A DNA stretch of 64,000 bases from Nymphaea colorata (lineage: Eukaryota > Streptophyta > Magnoliopsida > Nymphaeales > Nymphaeaceae), in assembly GCF_008831285.2 (NCBI RefSeq), contig NC_045138.2, positions 19,439,934 through 19,503,933 of the forward strand, in the 5' to 3' direction. Positions within the stretch are counted from its first letter, which is position 1. Every line of letters begins with the position of its first letter. The notes beneath the pieces are model-generated. The model was not told where the DNA came from. It searched no databases and worked only from the letters and a program-made list of their open reading frames with translations. Positions 11,265-23,152 of the stretch are shown piece after piece. A program made the translations under genes and the position numbers.

Positions 11265-13346
11265 GTATCTCTCTCACTCTCTCCCCCCCTCTATCTGACG
11301 CGATTGATTTCTTTAAGTCAGTTCCGAAACGGTAGCGTTTAACCAGGGATTGCCACGCTTAGTGTTTGATAGACATGCTTCTTTCAGTTTATGTTTGTGA
11401 TTTGGGGATTAGGGCGTCGTTTCGAATCTGATTTCATTTCATGAGCTGTGGCTATGGAAAACGTATGTTTTATCACTTTGATCTGGTTTCGTTAAAAGGA
11501 GCGGGCGCCAGTTTCTGGTAACTTGTTAATCATGTGCTTACTCTTTACACACTTTGATTCTAGCTGGTGATCGTTTGTGTGGTGTAGGCAGGGTAATGCC
11601 GTCTGCATTTACAGTGTTTCTGATGTCAATTGTGGGAAAAGATCCGTATTGGCGCCATAAGATGGGAAAGATGAGCAAAAGGAAATGAGAAATGATTATA
11701 TATCAGACCGACTAGAAAAACTGCCCCTTCCCTGTACATGGGCACATTTGAAAATCTTCGCACGATTATGAACAATCAAGGATTATGGTGAAAAGAAAAC
11801 GAAAAAATTGGAGAAACGTAGTCCCGTTAAGTGTATGGGAAATGCTGCTCGCGGAAGTTGGTCTAAAAAGCAAAGAAACTCTTATTCAGCCGTCCTGTGA
11901 TGTGCTCCACTCTGATTTTAGCTTTTTTTTTCTTTGATATATTTTACTTATTTTGTTATTATATTTTGTAAATTTGAATTTCATTATGTGAATGTTCAAT
12001 ATACTTTTTATTGTTCTGGTTTTTAAATTTTTTACTTGACTAGATGTTCCTGATATTATCTATAACTTATTCCGAAAGCTACATTATCATGAAATTTCAC
12101 TTCGTGGAGGCATAACCCAGATTGATTTCCCGAGGACCTTTATTTTATCCGCTATTCTGGCTGATTTTCCAATCCTTTTGAGTAACAACTGCATTGTCAC
12201 ATAAAAAGTGTATTATTAAAAAAAAAACGCGTATAGTACCGCAATAAGTCAGCCATATAAAACGACAATTAGACGTGCCTTTTTTTTACAAAATGCCAGA
12301 AAATAAAAAACGTGAAAGAACACAATATATGCGTTTTTTTGTATTTTTCCATATTTTCATTATTTTTTATTTTTTATAATTTACAGGATTTGTTATATAT
12401 TTTAATTTTTTTTTAAAAAATTTGCCAAGATTTTCTCGAGATATTCCCGAGATATACAATTTTGCAGCATTATACTCCATAAATTCCTCGCCGTATAATA
12501 CCCATATACAATATATGTGACAATGGTAACAAGTGGATGCATAAACCGATTCGTTTAACTACATTGTGGTTATTGCAGGACCAACTTTCATTTCTGAACA
12601 TATAGTAATGATCTTGTTGTTGTGTCACATTTTTGGGAGTTTTACTGTTGTTTTCTTCTGACTTAAATTGAATTTAAGTTCACTTGGACTGTCTGTCTAA
12701 ATATTTTTAAAACCTAATTTAAATTCATGGAAGTTGATTTATAAACAATTATTCCGACTATGTTTCCCCTTTTCATATTTTTCCATTTTCGTTTCTGTTT
12801 AATATTCAACTGCTTTTTTCCAGATTCTGTTTGGAAACATTTTTTAGTTAGTCTTGTTGGAACTTGGAAATGATTAAATTTGTTTTGATTCTGCATAATT
12901 TGTCAGTAAATTTTAATTGGATAATGATTTTAGTTACATTGGAGGGCATCACGTAGCTAACTTGTTTCTGAGATTGATCATGCTTGTCTGAACTCTGAAC
13001 ATGTTTGAAGTCTAGTTTTATGTAGCGTTTAAATTCTTTTCCGTTTTATATGCAGCTAATGTCTCGGTGACATGAATTTTTTTTCTCCAGCACTCATTTT
13101 CTCTCTGTTATCTAGAACCAGGTTATGTTAGATGAACTGCTATCACTGCTATTCACCTTTTTACTGGCTACATGTTTATTTCCTGATAAAAGCCAAGTAT
13201 ATTATTTCTTAGTTTTTTCAAATGGAAAACTTATGTAGTTTTGACTTGTTTGCCATCAACATCTCTCTCTCTCTCTCTCCCTACACCCCCCCCCCCCTGT
13301 GCTACACACATATTATTTATGTCTATTTTATATGTGTTTCTTGCAG
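11265..13346 (+). other. NDUFB8: Intron 1 of NDUFB8, in the 5' leader
   Basis: The donor GAG|GTATCT at 11264/11265 and the acceptor TTTCTTGCAG ending at 13346 enclose a 2.08-kb AT-rich intron. The acceptor lies 17 nt before the NDUFB8 start codon. No coding signal is seen inside. It includes a CT/C-rich patch at 13261-13299 and, near 11977, a copy of the foldback arm found in the SEC13 leader. Confidence 0.55.
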
Positions 13347-13363
13347 ATTATTCTCTCCCAAAA

Positions 13364-16300
13364 ATGGCTGGGAAACTGTGTAATATGGCTACACGGATCA
13401 TGGGTGGCAGTAGTCTGGTTGGGCGGTCGTTGTCCTCATCTTCTCTGCATTTTCGTTCTGGCATGGGTCTGCCCGTTGGGAAACACATAGTTCCTGATAA
13501 GCCTGTACGTTTGATTAATGAAGATTAGACAAACCTGTCCGTTATATCTTATATGTGTTTTGGCCTTTTAAGGCCTTACTGTGTATTCATGTTTGTCTTC
13601 TTTGATTTCCTTTTTCTTTATCCATTTTGTTTCAGCTTCCGGTGAATGATGAGCTAATTTGGGACAACGGAACCCCATTCCCAGAACCTTGCATAGATCG
13701 TATTGCCCCCACAGTTGGAAAGGTAAAATCTTGGTTTGCTTCTATAAGACATAATTGTTGAAAAGTGGACCGTTCACCGGTTACTACAGCCCTTGTTGCA
13801 CATTTAGACCCTTTCAACTCTTGTTGTGTTTGAGTTTGACATTAGGACATTCAATGGACATGTGAACCTCTCAATTGAACCTATGATATTCCTTCTCTTT
13901 CTTCTATTTCCTTTATCCTTGGCTGAGGTCCTCTGTCTTTTTGAATTTATCAGTAGATTTGCTTGCGTGTTTTTGAAATTACAATTATACTTTATATTTA
14001 TATATTTATTTCTGAATTTTCACTTTTTGTTTTTTTTTAATTGTTTGATAATCTTCATCAGTACGAGGCTTTGGCTTGGATGTGTGGAGGTTTAGGCTTT
14101 TTTGCAGGCCTTGCACTGTTAGCTGTCTGGAATGACAAGGCTTCAAAAATACCCTTTGTAAGTTTGGTTGTTCCTCAATTTTTAGTTTGTGTTGTGTCAT
14201 CTGTTTTGTGCTTGTGGAGTTGGCTGTTTTTCTCTAATTTTACATCATCTATATGTGAGATAGTAACACCAATTCTACGGGATGTTAGCTGTTTGTTTAA
14301 AACATTAGTGTGATGCATATAGGTGTTTGTTTATGGGATAAATGCAGCTTATATGAGTTTTCCTGGTGAAGCAGGAATCTGCTTTTTCACCGAACAAACA
14401 CATGTATGGGTGACATACTATTTCTATTATTTGGTAGAGAGCTTGTCATGCTGTTCTTTATAGACTTTATTATTATTAAGTTGAAACGTGTGAATGACAG
14501 AGGGACTACAACTGCTGTTTTATCAGATTTGGGGTGATTGGTTAGATGTTCGTCGGCGAAGCTGGTTAAGCTAGCCTTGTAAATGGATTACATTAGTTGA
14601 TGCCTGGTAATTACAAGTGGCCTATCGAAGACTAACTTCCCAACTTGGTTGACAATAGCATCTCAAAATGATTGTTTCATGCTTTTAATATACAAATATA
14701 TGTTATGTATAGTAATGGTGGACAATATTGTGTGAATTATGTTTTAAAAACTGCAGCTTCTTTTGCAAGTGTATGAATGTAGGCCACGCATGCCTTGAGG
14801 GGCATAGGGTAGCTGGTCGGGCTGGTGGACGGGTTAGAGCCTGATTGTCAACTCATTTCCCATGGATGCTGCTCCTTTAGACTGAAAATAGTGGAATCAT
14901 GACATTAAAGTTGATGAGTGTACTGTATGTCTTGAAGCAGCCTTGGATCCTGGGAACAGGGTGAAGAGAGGAGCGCTTTGGCCCTTCTTTAGGCAGCTCC
15001 AACTTACCTGAATGTAGGCTGGGTATGAAAATTAAGGAGCCTGTTGTACTGGAGCCTCTTTGTACCCAACTTTTTCTTTACTGGTGCCAGAAATGGTCAC
15101 ACTGAGTGGATCTGTAAATCAAATTTTTAGACTAAATTAAGTTTCCATGCTTGAATATAAGAAACTGTCTTTAGATTTCATCATACATCACAGTGACAAT
15201 TTGAACTAATTCGTATAGATGAACCCACAAATCAAAAGGAGCCCTCTCTCCTTTTTCAGAGTATTGTTTTTCTATAAGAGTACTTAACCTGTTGACTTTC
15301 TTTCTTTCTGGGTTTACACATGTCTCTCCATCCGATGATTGAAAACTAGTTGATATACTTGACACTATTAAATGGTTAGCACAATTTACATACTCTCTCT
15401 CTCTCTCTATTATATATATATATAAAGATTCATTGATTCAGCACCTCACTTTGTATTGGTGTCCGATTAGCTTTCTGAAATCTGACTTAGATATGAACTT
15501 AGAATGTCAAAATCTATAGGTTTGAAAAGAAATGTATTAGATGCACATATTGGGCATTCTAGTTTTTTTAGAATGGCTTTAAGTTTGTCAGAGATTGAGA
15601 GGTTATATCTGTTCATGGGATATCAATGGTCCTTGTTCTTTCTTTACCAATAAGTTTTCAAGTTCATGGGTGGAGTCAGATTTCAAAAAATTTGCCAAAA
15701 TCTTCCTGAAATGGCAGGATTACAAAAACCAGATACATGCTGAATATACATATATATATGATATAGGATGTGGATTTTTCTTTCTGTCCAGATGCTCTGG
15801 CCTGTGACACACACAGCCCAATGCATTGCATGACTGTGTGTGAGAGGGTGGAACATCATATATATATATATATATAGTCAGTGAACAACGACTCTTGTAG
15901 ATAGACGGTTGAGAAAAAAAGCAAGGAGATAAAGGTGTAAACTAATGTTAGATTACAAAAATGCCCGTCACTTTTTTTCCTTTTTTTTTTCTCTTAACCG
16001 TCCATCATGTTGGATCGGGCAGTGCATATTAGATGGTGGGGTGACTCTAAAAAGCTAGAGTCACCATTTACCTATATATATATATATAATATAATATGGA
16101 CGGTTGTCTATGGCTGAATGGTGACTATGCCTGAAAAATCCAACCTTGTAGAATGTTCAAAAATTTATATGCATAAGAAAAATGTTGAGTTCCAACTTGT
16201 GGATGTGATTCTGTGACCCTTCAATTGCAACCAATATAAGCCAGTGATTTTGATTTATTATAAAATCTGATCTATTTTTGGATGACTTTATATGCATATA

Positions 16301-17246
16301 GATTTGGGACTTTTACATCCATTCATACAATTGGATTTCATAGAAACCTGCTAATGAATGGCCATGGCCACTAAGGGTAGACAACTGAATTCATTTATCT
16401 CTCTCTCTCTCTCTCTCTCTCGCACACACACACACACACACACATGTTATAACGTTGCTATGGTGCTCTTTGCTCCTTGTTTGATAACCACATCCATTCT
16501 GGGTCCCATCTCAAAACTTGAGTGTAATCTTGGTTCGAGTAGCATTAGTTATATTGGTAAGTTGTCAAAATAGAAAGTTGAGCCTTGGTCGTTCCAGATC
16601 ATAAAAAGAGTTGGTCCAAATCAGTCCAATTTAACTGACTAAAAGTAAATAAAAATATGTATACAGAAACAGATACAAAGTTGACACACTCTCATATGTA
16701 TATAATATGCACACACAAAGAATGCCTATGTTTCAGGAAGTAGTTGGCTGACAGACGGCTAGGTTGACTAGTAGACTAGTCTGACCAACTAGTTGTTCGT
16801 TTGACCACACAATTTGGTTGACAACCGATACAACTGACTAAGTCAATATCTTAACTAAAAGCTTTCGGGTTACTTGGGAGATTACTCTTGCAGCATCCCG
16901 CCTACATTAATCCTCCTTTCTGTTTTAAGTAGGTCACTTTGCAATTTGTCTGTTTTCCTGTTGGATCCTCTTTGGTCTGATGTATCAGATAGTTTACTTT
17001 TTCCATAGGAAACACATTCTCCTTTGGAACTGAAGTAGTTGATGGATTTACCTTTTCCTTCAAAAACTGTGCGTTGTTTAAATGTTAATCATGATTACTG
17101 TGAGCATCTTGCTGAATGTGGACTAAATAGCCAAGCAAGTTTTTCCATCATCAGCTACTGAGGTGCTGTTTGTAATTTTCTACATGCAGACACCAAAAGT
17201 CTATCCATTCGACAATCTACGGGTGGAGCTTGGAGGCGAACCATGA
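13364..17246 (+). CDS. NDUFB8: NDUFB8-like subunit of mitochondrial complex I (plant ASHI)
   Basis: This encodes an accessory subunit of the membrane arm of mitochondrial NADH:ubiquinone oxidoreductase. Coding exons are 13364-13504, 13636-13722, 14062-14157 and 17190-17246, all GT-AG and all closing in frame to 126 residues (the plant orthologue is about 125). The N-terminus MAGKLCNMATRIMGG resembles a mitochondrial targeting segment. It is followed by the plant-typical GMGLPVGKHIVPDKP, then NDELIWDNGTPFPEPCIDRIAP, one membrane helix at about residues 78-99 (ALAWMCGGLGFFAGLALLAVW) and the conserved tail YPFDNLRVELGGEP. A leader exon ending at 11264 probably precedes it. Introns are 131, 339 and 3032 bp; the last contains a (TA)n-bounded MITE. 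AATAAA at 17475-17480 is a candidate polyadenylation signal. Identification rests on family sequence recalled across nearly the full length, and nothing appears broken. Confidence 0.95.
15858..16090. mobile_element. Micron-like MITE bounded by (TA)n, inside NDUFB8 intron 4
   Basis: (TA)n tracts lie at 15858-15876 and 16073-16090. The interior starts GTCAGTGAACAACGACTCTTG and includes GTAGATAGACGGTTGAGAAAAAAA. It ends with a perfect palindrome GGTGACTCTA-AAAAGC-TAGAGTCACC (16040-16065). The same subterminal words, in the other orientation, bound the element at 55287-55521. Rice Micron elements are also flanked by TA microsatellites; that comparison is from general knowledge. Confidence 0.55.
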
Positions 17247-17811
17247 GCTTTTAGTTTTGAATCCACAATTTCGCAGATGATATCTTAGTTCATTTGAATT
17301 TCTTCTGAACTGATGCAGGTGAAAGAATATAGCAATCCGATCAGCTTTATTATGTGTTTTTTTTTTTTTTCTCTTTGGTTGATTCAGGTTCGACTGGACA
17401 AGGGTTGTTTCCAAAAGTTCTTTGCTTGTTAAAAGATACGAAGATCCTGATTGTGAATAATGAAAACGGAGTTTAATAAAGGGATGCTGGTCTCTGATGT
17501 TGCTCTAGGATCTGTGTTGGACGGAAACTTGTATTCAAATTTATATTTGGATAGGTATTACTATTACCCAGTCAGGTCTGGGACTTCTATGCCATCTTTC
17601 TTTTCATATCTCTTCTCAGTGGACTGCTCTGAGGGCGAGAGATAGCAAATAATTCTTTTTATCTTTTCCAGACCATAATCTATAGTTTAACAACTTGGTT
17701 GCGTTGGATGGCCATTCATCTTTGAAATTTATGCAATCTAACCGTGATGGTTATATGCGGTTCCGTCCCATAGTTGAGTGGGGAAAGTAGTCCTCACTTT
17801 GAGCTGATCCC

Positions 17812-18076
17812 CACTCAGGCATCGTTTAACTCACTTTCCAAGGAGCTCCAGTGACAGTAGTGTAATTGAGAACTTAAAGCTGAAAAAAGTTTGAATTCGC
17901 CTGTAATTTCTCTGTGCTTAGGACTTGGAAGGGATCTTTTTATCCTTACCAACTTGATCTTGTCCCCCCCTACTCACGCATCGTTTAACTCACTTTCCAA
18001 GGAGCTCCAGTGACAGTAGTGTAATTGAGAACTTAAAGCTGAAAAAAGTTTGAATTCGCCTGTACTTTCCCTGTGT
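17812..18076 (+). repeat. ~105-bp direct duplication, offset 159 bp
   Basis: The block from ACTCAGGCATCGTTTAACTC to GAATTCGCCTGTA near 17914 recurs from about 17971 to 18064, starting ACTCACGCATCGTTTAACTC, with very few differences. It lies a few hundred bases past the NDUFB8 coding end, possibly in or just after the 3' transcribed region. Confidence 0.85.
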
Positions 18077-18693
18077 TTGCATGGGCGAGCCGCATTACGG
18101 AAAGGTTCTTCATCCATGAAACCTTTTTGGCTACTGTCTGTTTTTGTTATCCTTTCATGAGCCTCTAGGAGGAAATCTGGACATCCGTGGTTTTCACTTT
18201 ATTTATTCGAATATAAATAGGTAGCTAATATTTTTGGATTTGGCTTTTCTGGGTGTACTGAATTTGATCTAGTCCAACTCTTCTTTCATGATTTGAATTA
18301 CCTAAGTTCGAACTGTTTACGTCCTCAAATTATGCCTACCGAGATCATCATTGCTTCATAGTATATATGACCATGCTGATAGCAAACAGCTCTACGGGAC
18401 CAAACTATCTACGGGACCAAACTATCATATAATGTAATGCTCGAAAAAGTAAAAGAGAAATAATGAGTAAGTTCCATAAAAACGGAGAAATAGTATGAAG
18501 GTGGGAGAAAGGAATAGGATGACCGCCTGAGCATCTGATAATTTTCCTTGTCATGTTCTATATTACTATTGTTTCCAATTTTCTGCTGAAAATCTTTGCT
18601 GACTCCATACATGACATATGTGGAGTGAAACAGTAATAGTAGCTCAAGCGGGACGATTGGAACTTGTTATGCACCACGTCTCCAGTTCGGCCT

Positions 18694-18838
18694 AGCAGAG
18701 CCAGAAAAATTTGTTGGAGGGGCACTTGTTTAAAAACTCAAATCTGGTGGGGGCATTTATATATACATATAAGAATAAATTAAGATTCTCATTTAAAAAT
18801 AAAAAACATTTAAGAGAGTCAATGTGGCTATGCCACTG
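18694..18838. mobile_element. Short MITE of the GGCGGAGCCA-end family
   Basis: The left end AGCAGAGCCAGAAAA (18694) and the right end TGGCTATGCCACT (to 18838; reverse complement AGTGGCATAGCCA) form imperfect inverted repeats. The interior is AT-rich and non-coding. Related ends appear at 38158, 39583 and 47056. Confidence 0.4.
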
Positions 18839-19662
18839 ACCTATGGGAGGCTGAAGCGTCTCCAGTTTGACCTATGGGAGGCTACGCTTTTTGTACCATA
18901 AAAAATGAGTAGGTCTCTACCTGCAAGTTGAAGTACATGAAGATGTGACCCCTTGGTATCAATGGATCTTGGAGGCAAGGAAAAAGGGTAAGGAGGCTTT
19001 CAACTCTTGCTTAGGCAGTGGGATTAATCTTCATGATCACCTGAATTACATAGGTTTGCTTTCTTTGGCCTGGGCATTGATTTGTTCTTATGTTACGAAG
19101 AAATATTTCTCAATCAATTCTGTTGTCTCAGACCAGCGTGCTATGGTAGCTGTTTAGTTTACGGCGCCTCCCGGCAGCACAGCTTGGTCTATACTTGTTG
19201 ATCTGCTAAGAAAAGGAAGAATGCAGAATCGCAGATCAACTACTTCAGTATGTGGGGTCTTTTGATGACCACCCCCTTCCTCCTGGCTCGTGCTTGCAAT
19301 CAGACCTAGCTTACCTATGAGCAAACCTTGTTTGGGCGTGGCTCGTGAACTATTCAATGACACAAGGACTAGAGCTTGAACTCAGACCAAGCTGGAGGTT
19401 GCAAGGTTGCGAATCCGTTGCAGCTCACAAAATGAAATAAGCTCAACATGAAGTTGAACGTGAAGCTAAATTCATAGATGACGAAATTCCAGGGTGTACC
19501 CCTTAAAGGCCGGATCCTTTTTACAGCGGCTGTTCAAGATTTACCGTTCAGTTTTTTACATGGCAGGGTCGATTCATTCTGAACTTAATTTAAAAGTCAT
19601 TTTTCGACCTCGATGTTTATGTGGTGCCTCCAATAACCAACTAATGGCAAATGTTTTTTTCT

Positions 19663-19862
19663 TGTACAACTTCATTGCACGTAGTAATAATATCATATAT
19701 AAGGCTGGGCATTGGGCCAGGTACCCGTCGGGTACCATCGGGATAGGTACTAGATGCGCACCCAATACCCAGTCCTATCTGATCCCGAATTGGGCTTGAA
19801 AAGAGCGTATCGGGCAGGTTCGATAACTTATCGAGCCGAGCCCAGGTTGGCTCGATGGGGTT
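19663..19862. mobile_element. hAT-like MITE fragment with GGCTGGGCAT end
   Basis: TATAAGGCTGGGCATTGGGCCAGG starts an internal GGTACC-rich section and ends in AGCCCAGGTTGGCTCGATGGGG. The same order, preceded by the same TTGTACAAC...TTCATTGCA...TAGTAATAAT flank, recurs at 34860-35116. The AAGGNTGGGCA end matches the complete element at 29860. I did not find a matching right terminus, so the copy looks partial. Confidence 0.5.
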
Positions 19863-20887
19863 TGATATGTTTTTTGTAATATTATTTTTATTTTTATAAT
19901 GCTATATATATATATATATATATGTTATTACGATTAATTATATTTATATATTGTTTTATATTTAATTTTTTTTATTGTGAATAAATGTTTTTTCCTTGTG
20001 AAGAATAGCAAGCAAATTACAACTTTAGTATACTACAATTGGAGAATTGGTCATTCTCACAAACCTGCTTCAAAATTGGCTTGGTTGCAAGAAGTAGAAA
20101 CGATGTTGCACCACCACTTAGCTTACTAAGAGCTGGGTTTCTTTTTAGGTTGGGCTTCAAGTACGTGCATTTTTCACATTGAAGATATACATAACTTCTC
20201 ACTTTTTGGGGATGATTAGATCCAACAAAAGGAGGTATGTGGCTAACCAATATTGCAATTCTTTTCATGCCAGCTGGTCACAAATATATATGACCAACTG
20301 AGGCATTGGTCATTTTTTGACAGATACTATATTGAATATTACAAATCAATTTTTTTTTATTATTTATTGGTGAAGATGTTGTTTTTAAGACCCTCAAGAA
20401 ATCATGACTTTGAATACAACCCCGTGCTCAAGCGACTTCAGCTTAGCTGCGTCGAGATTGAAAAGCAGAGTGTAAAATATTTATGCATACATAATAAGCT
20501 AAGCTTGTGCGATACTCATTGGACATGATTATAGAAAACATGCATTATTTCATTTTATGTTGTTATATTTTATTTTTAGAGCATGTTAGCTTCGGTTTAA
20601 GTCAGGTGGTAGTCGAGATCATCAACCAGACCCGACAAGGGCATTATGGTAAACTCGTACCTTTTCTAACTACCAGCAGTTTTCACGGCACTGGACACAT
20701 TTGCATTTGTGGGTCCCGGTGTAGAGCTCCGCCACGTGTCCCATCGAGTTGGCGGAGGTGACTGGTCACCCAACCAAAGCTCTTAAGTTCTTAACCACAG
20801 GTAGGTGCAAATCTTACCATAGGTATGATTTATTGTATCCAATTTATTGAATATTTACGCATTCAATTCAAATGCGAATAAAAAAAG

Positions 20888-20889
<2 letters not shown>

Positions 20890-20976
<87 letters not shown>
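20890..20976. repeat. (TA)n microsatellite, about 87 bp
   Basis: This is a pure alternating AT tract, the longest uninterrupted one in the window. Confidence 0.95.
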
Positions 20977-20981
<5 letters not shown>

Positions 20982-21649
20982 CTGAATATGTGAATATTTA
21001 TTTTAACATACTAGTTTGTATTTGAGTTCCAAATACAAAACTGAATTTGCGAGCATCATAATGTATTAAAAGCCAGCTTTCATAATGCATGGTATTAATT
21101 TAATAGCATATTTATTTGAAACTGAATATGAATCTGAATTCGTTTGGGTTCTAACTTAAAAAATTAATTTGATTGGATCTCATTTCTTAAATCCAGATTC
21201 AATCTCAATTTTTAGTTGATTTTTTTTTTTTGTTTTTCATGTTAGACTTTTTTGAAACTTGATCGGATATCTTAACCGAATCCAATCGACGTCCTTAGAT
21301 ATGTCAGTTGAGCATTTCAGAACACGAATAAAGAAATAAGTTTTTTTTTTTTTCGTTCGAAATCATTTGATAAAACTGGATGAGTGGGGAGACATGTGAC
21401 ATCGATATGGTGAAGACGAGGGACATGGTATTTAAACTAACACTAATTAATATTCTGTTGTAAAATAAACATTGTATGTCCGTAAAATGGGGCTGCATGA
21501 GACAAGTTCCTCAATATCAAGTTCATTTTTATTCTCTTTTGTTCAGTGACAAGAAACTAGTGGACTAAAGGTAACTACTATTTTGTAAACCAAGATGATT
21601 GCAGATAGAAAAGGTACTACTTGCATTCGTGATCACTTGCAGCCAATAA

Positions 21650-21840
21650 AGACCGCCTATGGACAAAGAAGATGCATTTGGTTCTCCTTTGAACAGGGCC
21701 TTCTCCAATGAGAAAACCTTCACATGTTCCGCTATGTCATTGATAAGTGAACTATGGGCCTTCTCCAATGAGGAAACCTTCACATGTCCTGCTATGTCAT
21801 TGATAAGTGAACTATCTGGAGGAAGGTTTTTCAAGAGAAC
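21650..21840 (-). pseudogene. Orphan exon-like fragment with an in-frame 60-bp tandem duplication
   Basis: On the minus strand, an acceptor-like TTTGATGCAG ends at 21841. It is followed by an open frame reading VLLKNLPPDSSLINDIA, then GHVKVSSLEKAH, then a near-identical repeat SSLINDIAEHVKVFSLEKA and LFKGEPNASSLSIGG. The DNA of the middle part is duplicated exactly once (60-bp unit, 21702-21821), so the duplication preserves the frame. The amphipathic, charge-balanced composition looks like real protein, but I do not recognise the family and see no neighbouring exons. A gene fragment is the most likely reading. Confidence 0.4.
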
Positions 21841-21999
21841 CTGCATCAAATTATGTACATAAGATAGCATACAAAAAGTCCACGTCCTAATAATATTTTT
21901 TAACTTTTTTTATTGGTCGTTTCCTCTTGTTAATAATATTTTATAATTTTTCTCTTTTTATTTTTAAGCTTTCCCTTTAGCCTCCCATCCTTTCATCTT

Positions 22000-22287
22000 T
22001 TCTCTTTTTGGGCTCCTCTCTTCACCTGATCAGCTCTCTAGTCTCCCTATTTTCTCCCTTTCAGACCTAATATTCATGTACGTACATTCTTCCTCGCTTA
22101 CCTTATTTCCTCTCATTCTATCCCCTTTAGGTAAGTTTCATTCAGTCCCCTCTTATCTCTCTTTCCCTCTCTCTAACTCAACTCCTAAAAACCCTCCACC
22201 TAAACCCTCTGCGTTGAGGCTTAGGGTCTCTACAAACCCTTCGCCTCAGGGCTGAGGGTCGAGGAAACCCTCTGCAAAATTCCGGCG
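22000..22287 (+). promoter_or_regulatory. Putative promoter / leader of the first array unit
   Basis: A CT-rich stretch (22010-22180) is followed by repeated AAACCCT words (22189, 22201, 22226, 22265) and GCTTAGGGTCTC. It runs directly into GGCGATG at 22285-22290. AAACCCT/TTAGGGT telo-box-like motifs in a CT-rich leader are typical of plant housekeeping promoters. The later units lack this region, so unit 1 may be the founder. Activity is inference. Confidence 0.4.
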
Positions 22288-23152
22288 ATGTTCGGGAGGC
22301 TGTTTGGCATTGAGATCACTCGCCAGAGAAGGGTAAGCCACCGTATCACCCGATTGCAAGCAGTCCCTATCTCAGAGAGACTTCGAGTCTCATACGCTCT
22401 TCCACTATCGGACTAGATGATACTTTTGTAGCAGAGCACAATGCCATATGAATGAGCCTCAGCGTGCTAAGAATCTCAGATGTGTGATAAGAAAGTCATG
22501 GTAGTACCCTTATACGACCTTCTTTTCCCTTTTTTTTTTTTTCATGCGAGATGCGACTGCTCTCTACCCAAAGCCTTACCTCCCCCGTCTAGCTTTATAA
22601 ATATTACTGCATGCTTATTTTGTTTTTGCATTTCATCTCATTATGTCGACTATTCGGCGATTTTTTGCTCCATCATTCTCCAAGCCGCTGGAGCAAAAAC
22701 TTATAATTCTTTTATCACTTTGCCATGGTAACACATGTGATCCAATTTTTTCTATTTTTCTACTCCATTAGATATGCTGCACAATGGTTTTTTTACTATA
22801 TGGGAGGCATTGAGTTCTGTGCCAAAAAAGAAAGGAGCACTGCGTGTGAACTTTTGTCGTATTGATCCTATCAATTCTATGAGACTGTGTTTTTTTTTAA
22901 TGAAATTTATTGTTTTGTTTTGTGTAAACGGGTGTAGGTAATAATTGGTATACCTTTGTTGTTGAACTTATGACTGTGTTTTTAAAGCATTTAACTAAAA
23001 TATTAAAATATATGAAAAATATAATAGATAATATGAAAGAAGAGCACCGTCAACATCAAGAAGAGCACAGTCAACATCAAGAGCACAGGGAACATCAAGA
23101 GCCCAAACCCCCAATTGAAGAATCCACTTGAATAAGAGGAAGAAAAAGAGAC
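22288..23152 (+). pseudogene. Array unit 1, A-like, retains a start codon
   Basis: The ATG at 22288 opens MFGRLFGIEITRQRR and meets a textbook donor-like AGAAGG|GTAAGC. Later units have GGCAAG at that place. Downstream, in-frame stops occur in the charged segment, but the hydrophobic part and tail (HQEEHSQHQEHREHQE) are present. If exon 1 is real, the remaining coding part must be spliced. It is otherwise a decayed founder. Confidence 0.45.

Larger units (their letters stand above)
18900..21640. other. Intergenic DNA with repeats, no supported gene
   Basis: Only short open frames occur. A stretch at 20690-20760 contains GCCACGTGTC, a G-box-like core, but there is no evident gene for it to serve. 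The segment 20850-21300 is full of GAATTTGAATATG-type words related to the GATTCGGATT repeat family seen near 34.1, 45.9 and 57 kb. Confidence 0.35.

Noticed and set aside
10808-11335. Several overlapping frames on both strands around the divergent promoter
   Set aside because: They are translations of the GA/CT-rich leader sequence (Arg-Glu or Ser-Leu runs) and conflict with the SEC13 and NDUFB8 first exons.
20690-20760. G-box containing stretch as a promoter
   Set aside because: No gene follows within a sensible distance, and a single CACGTG is not enough evidence.
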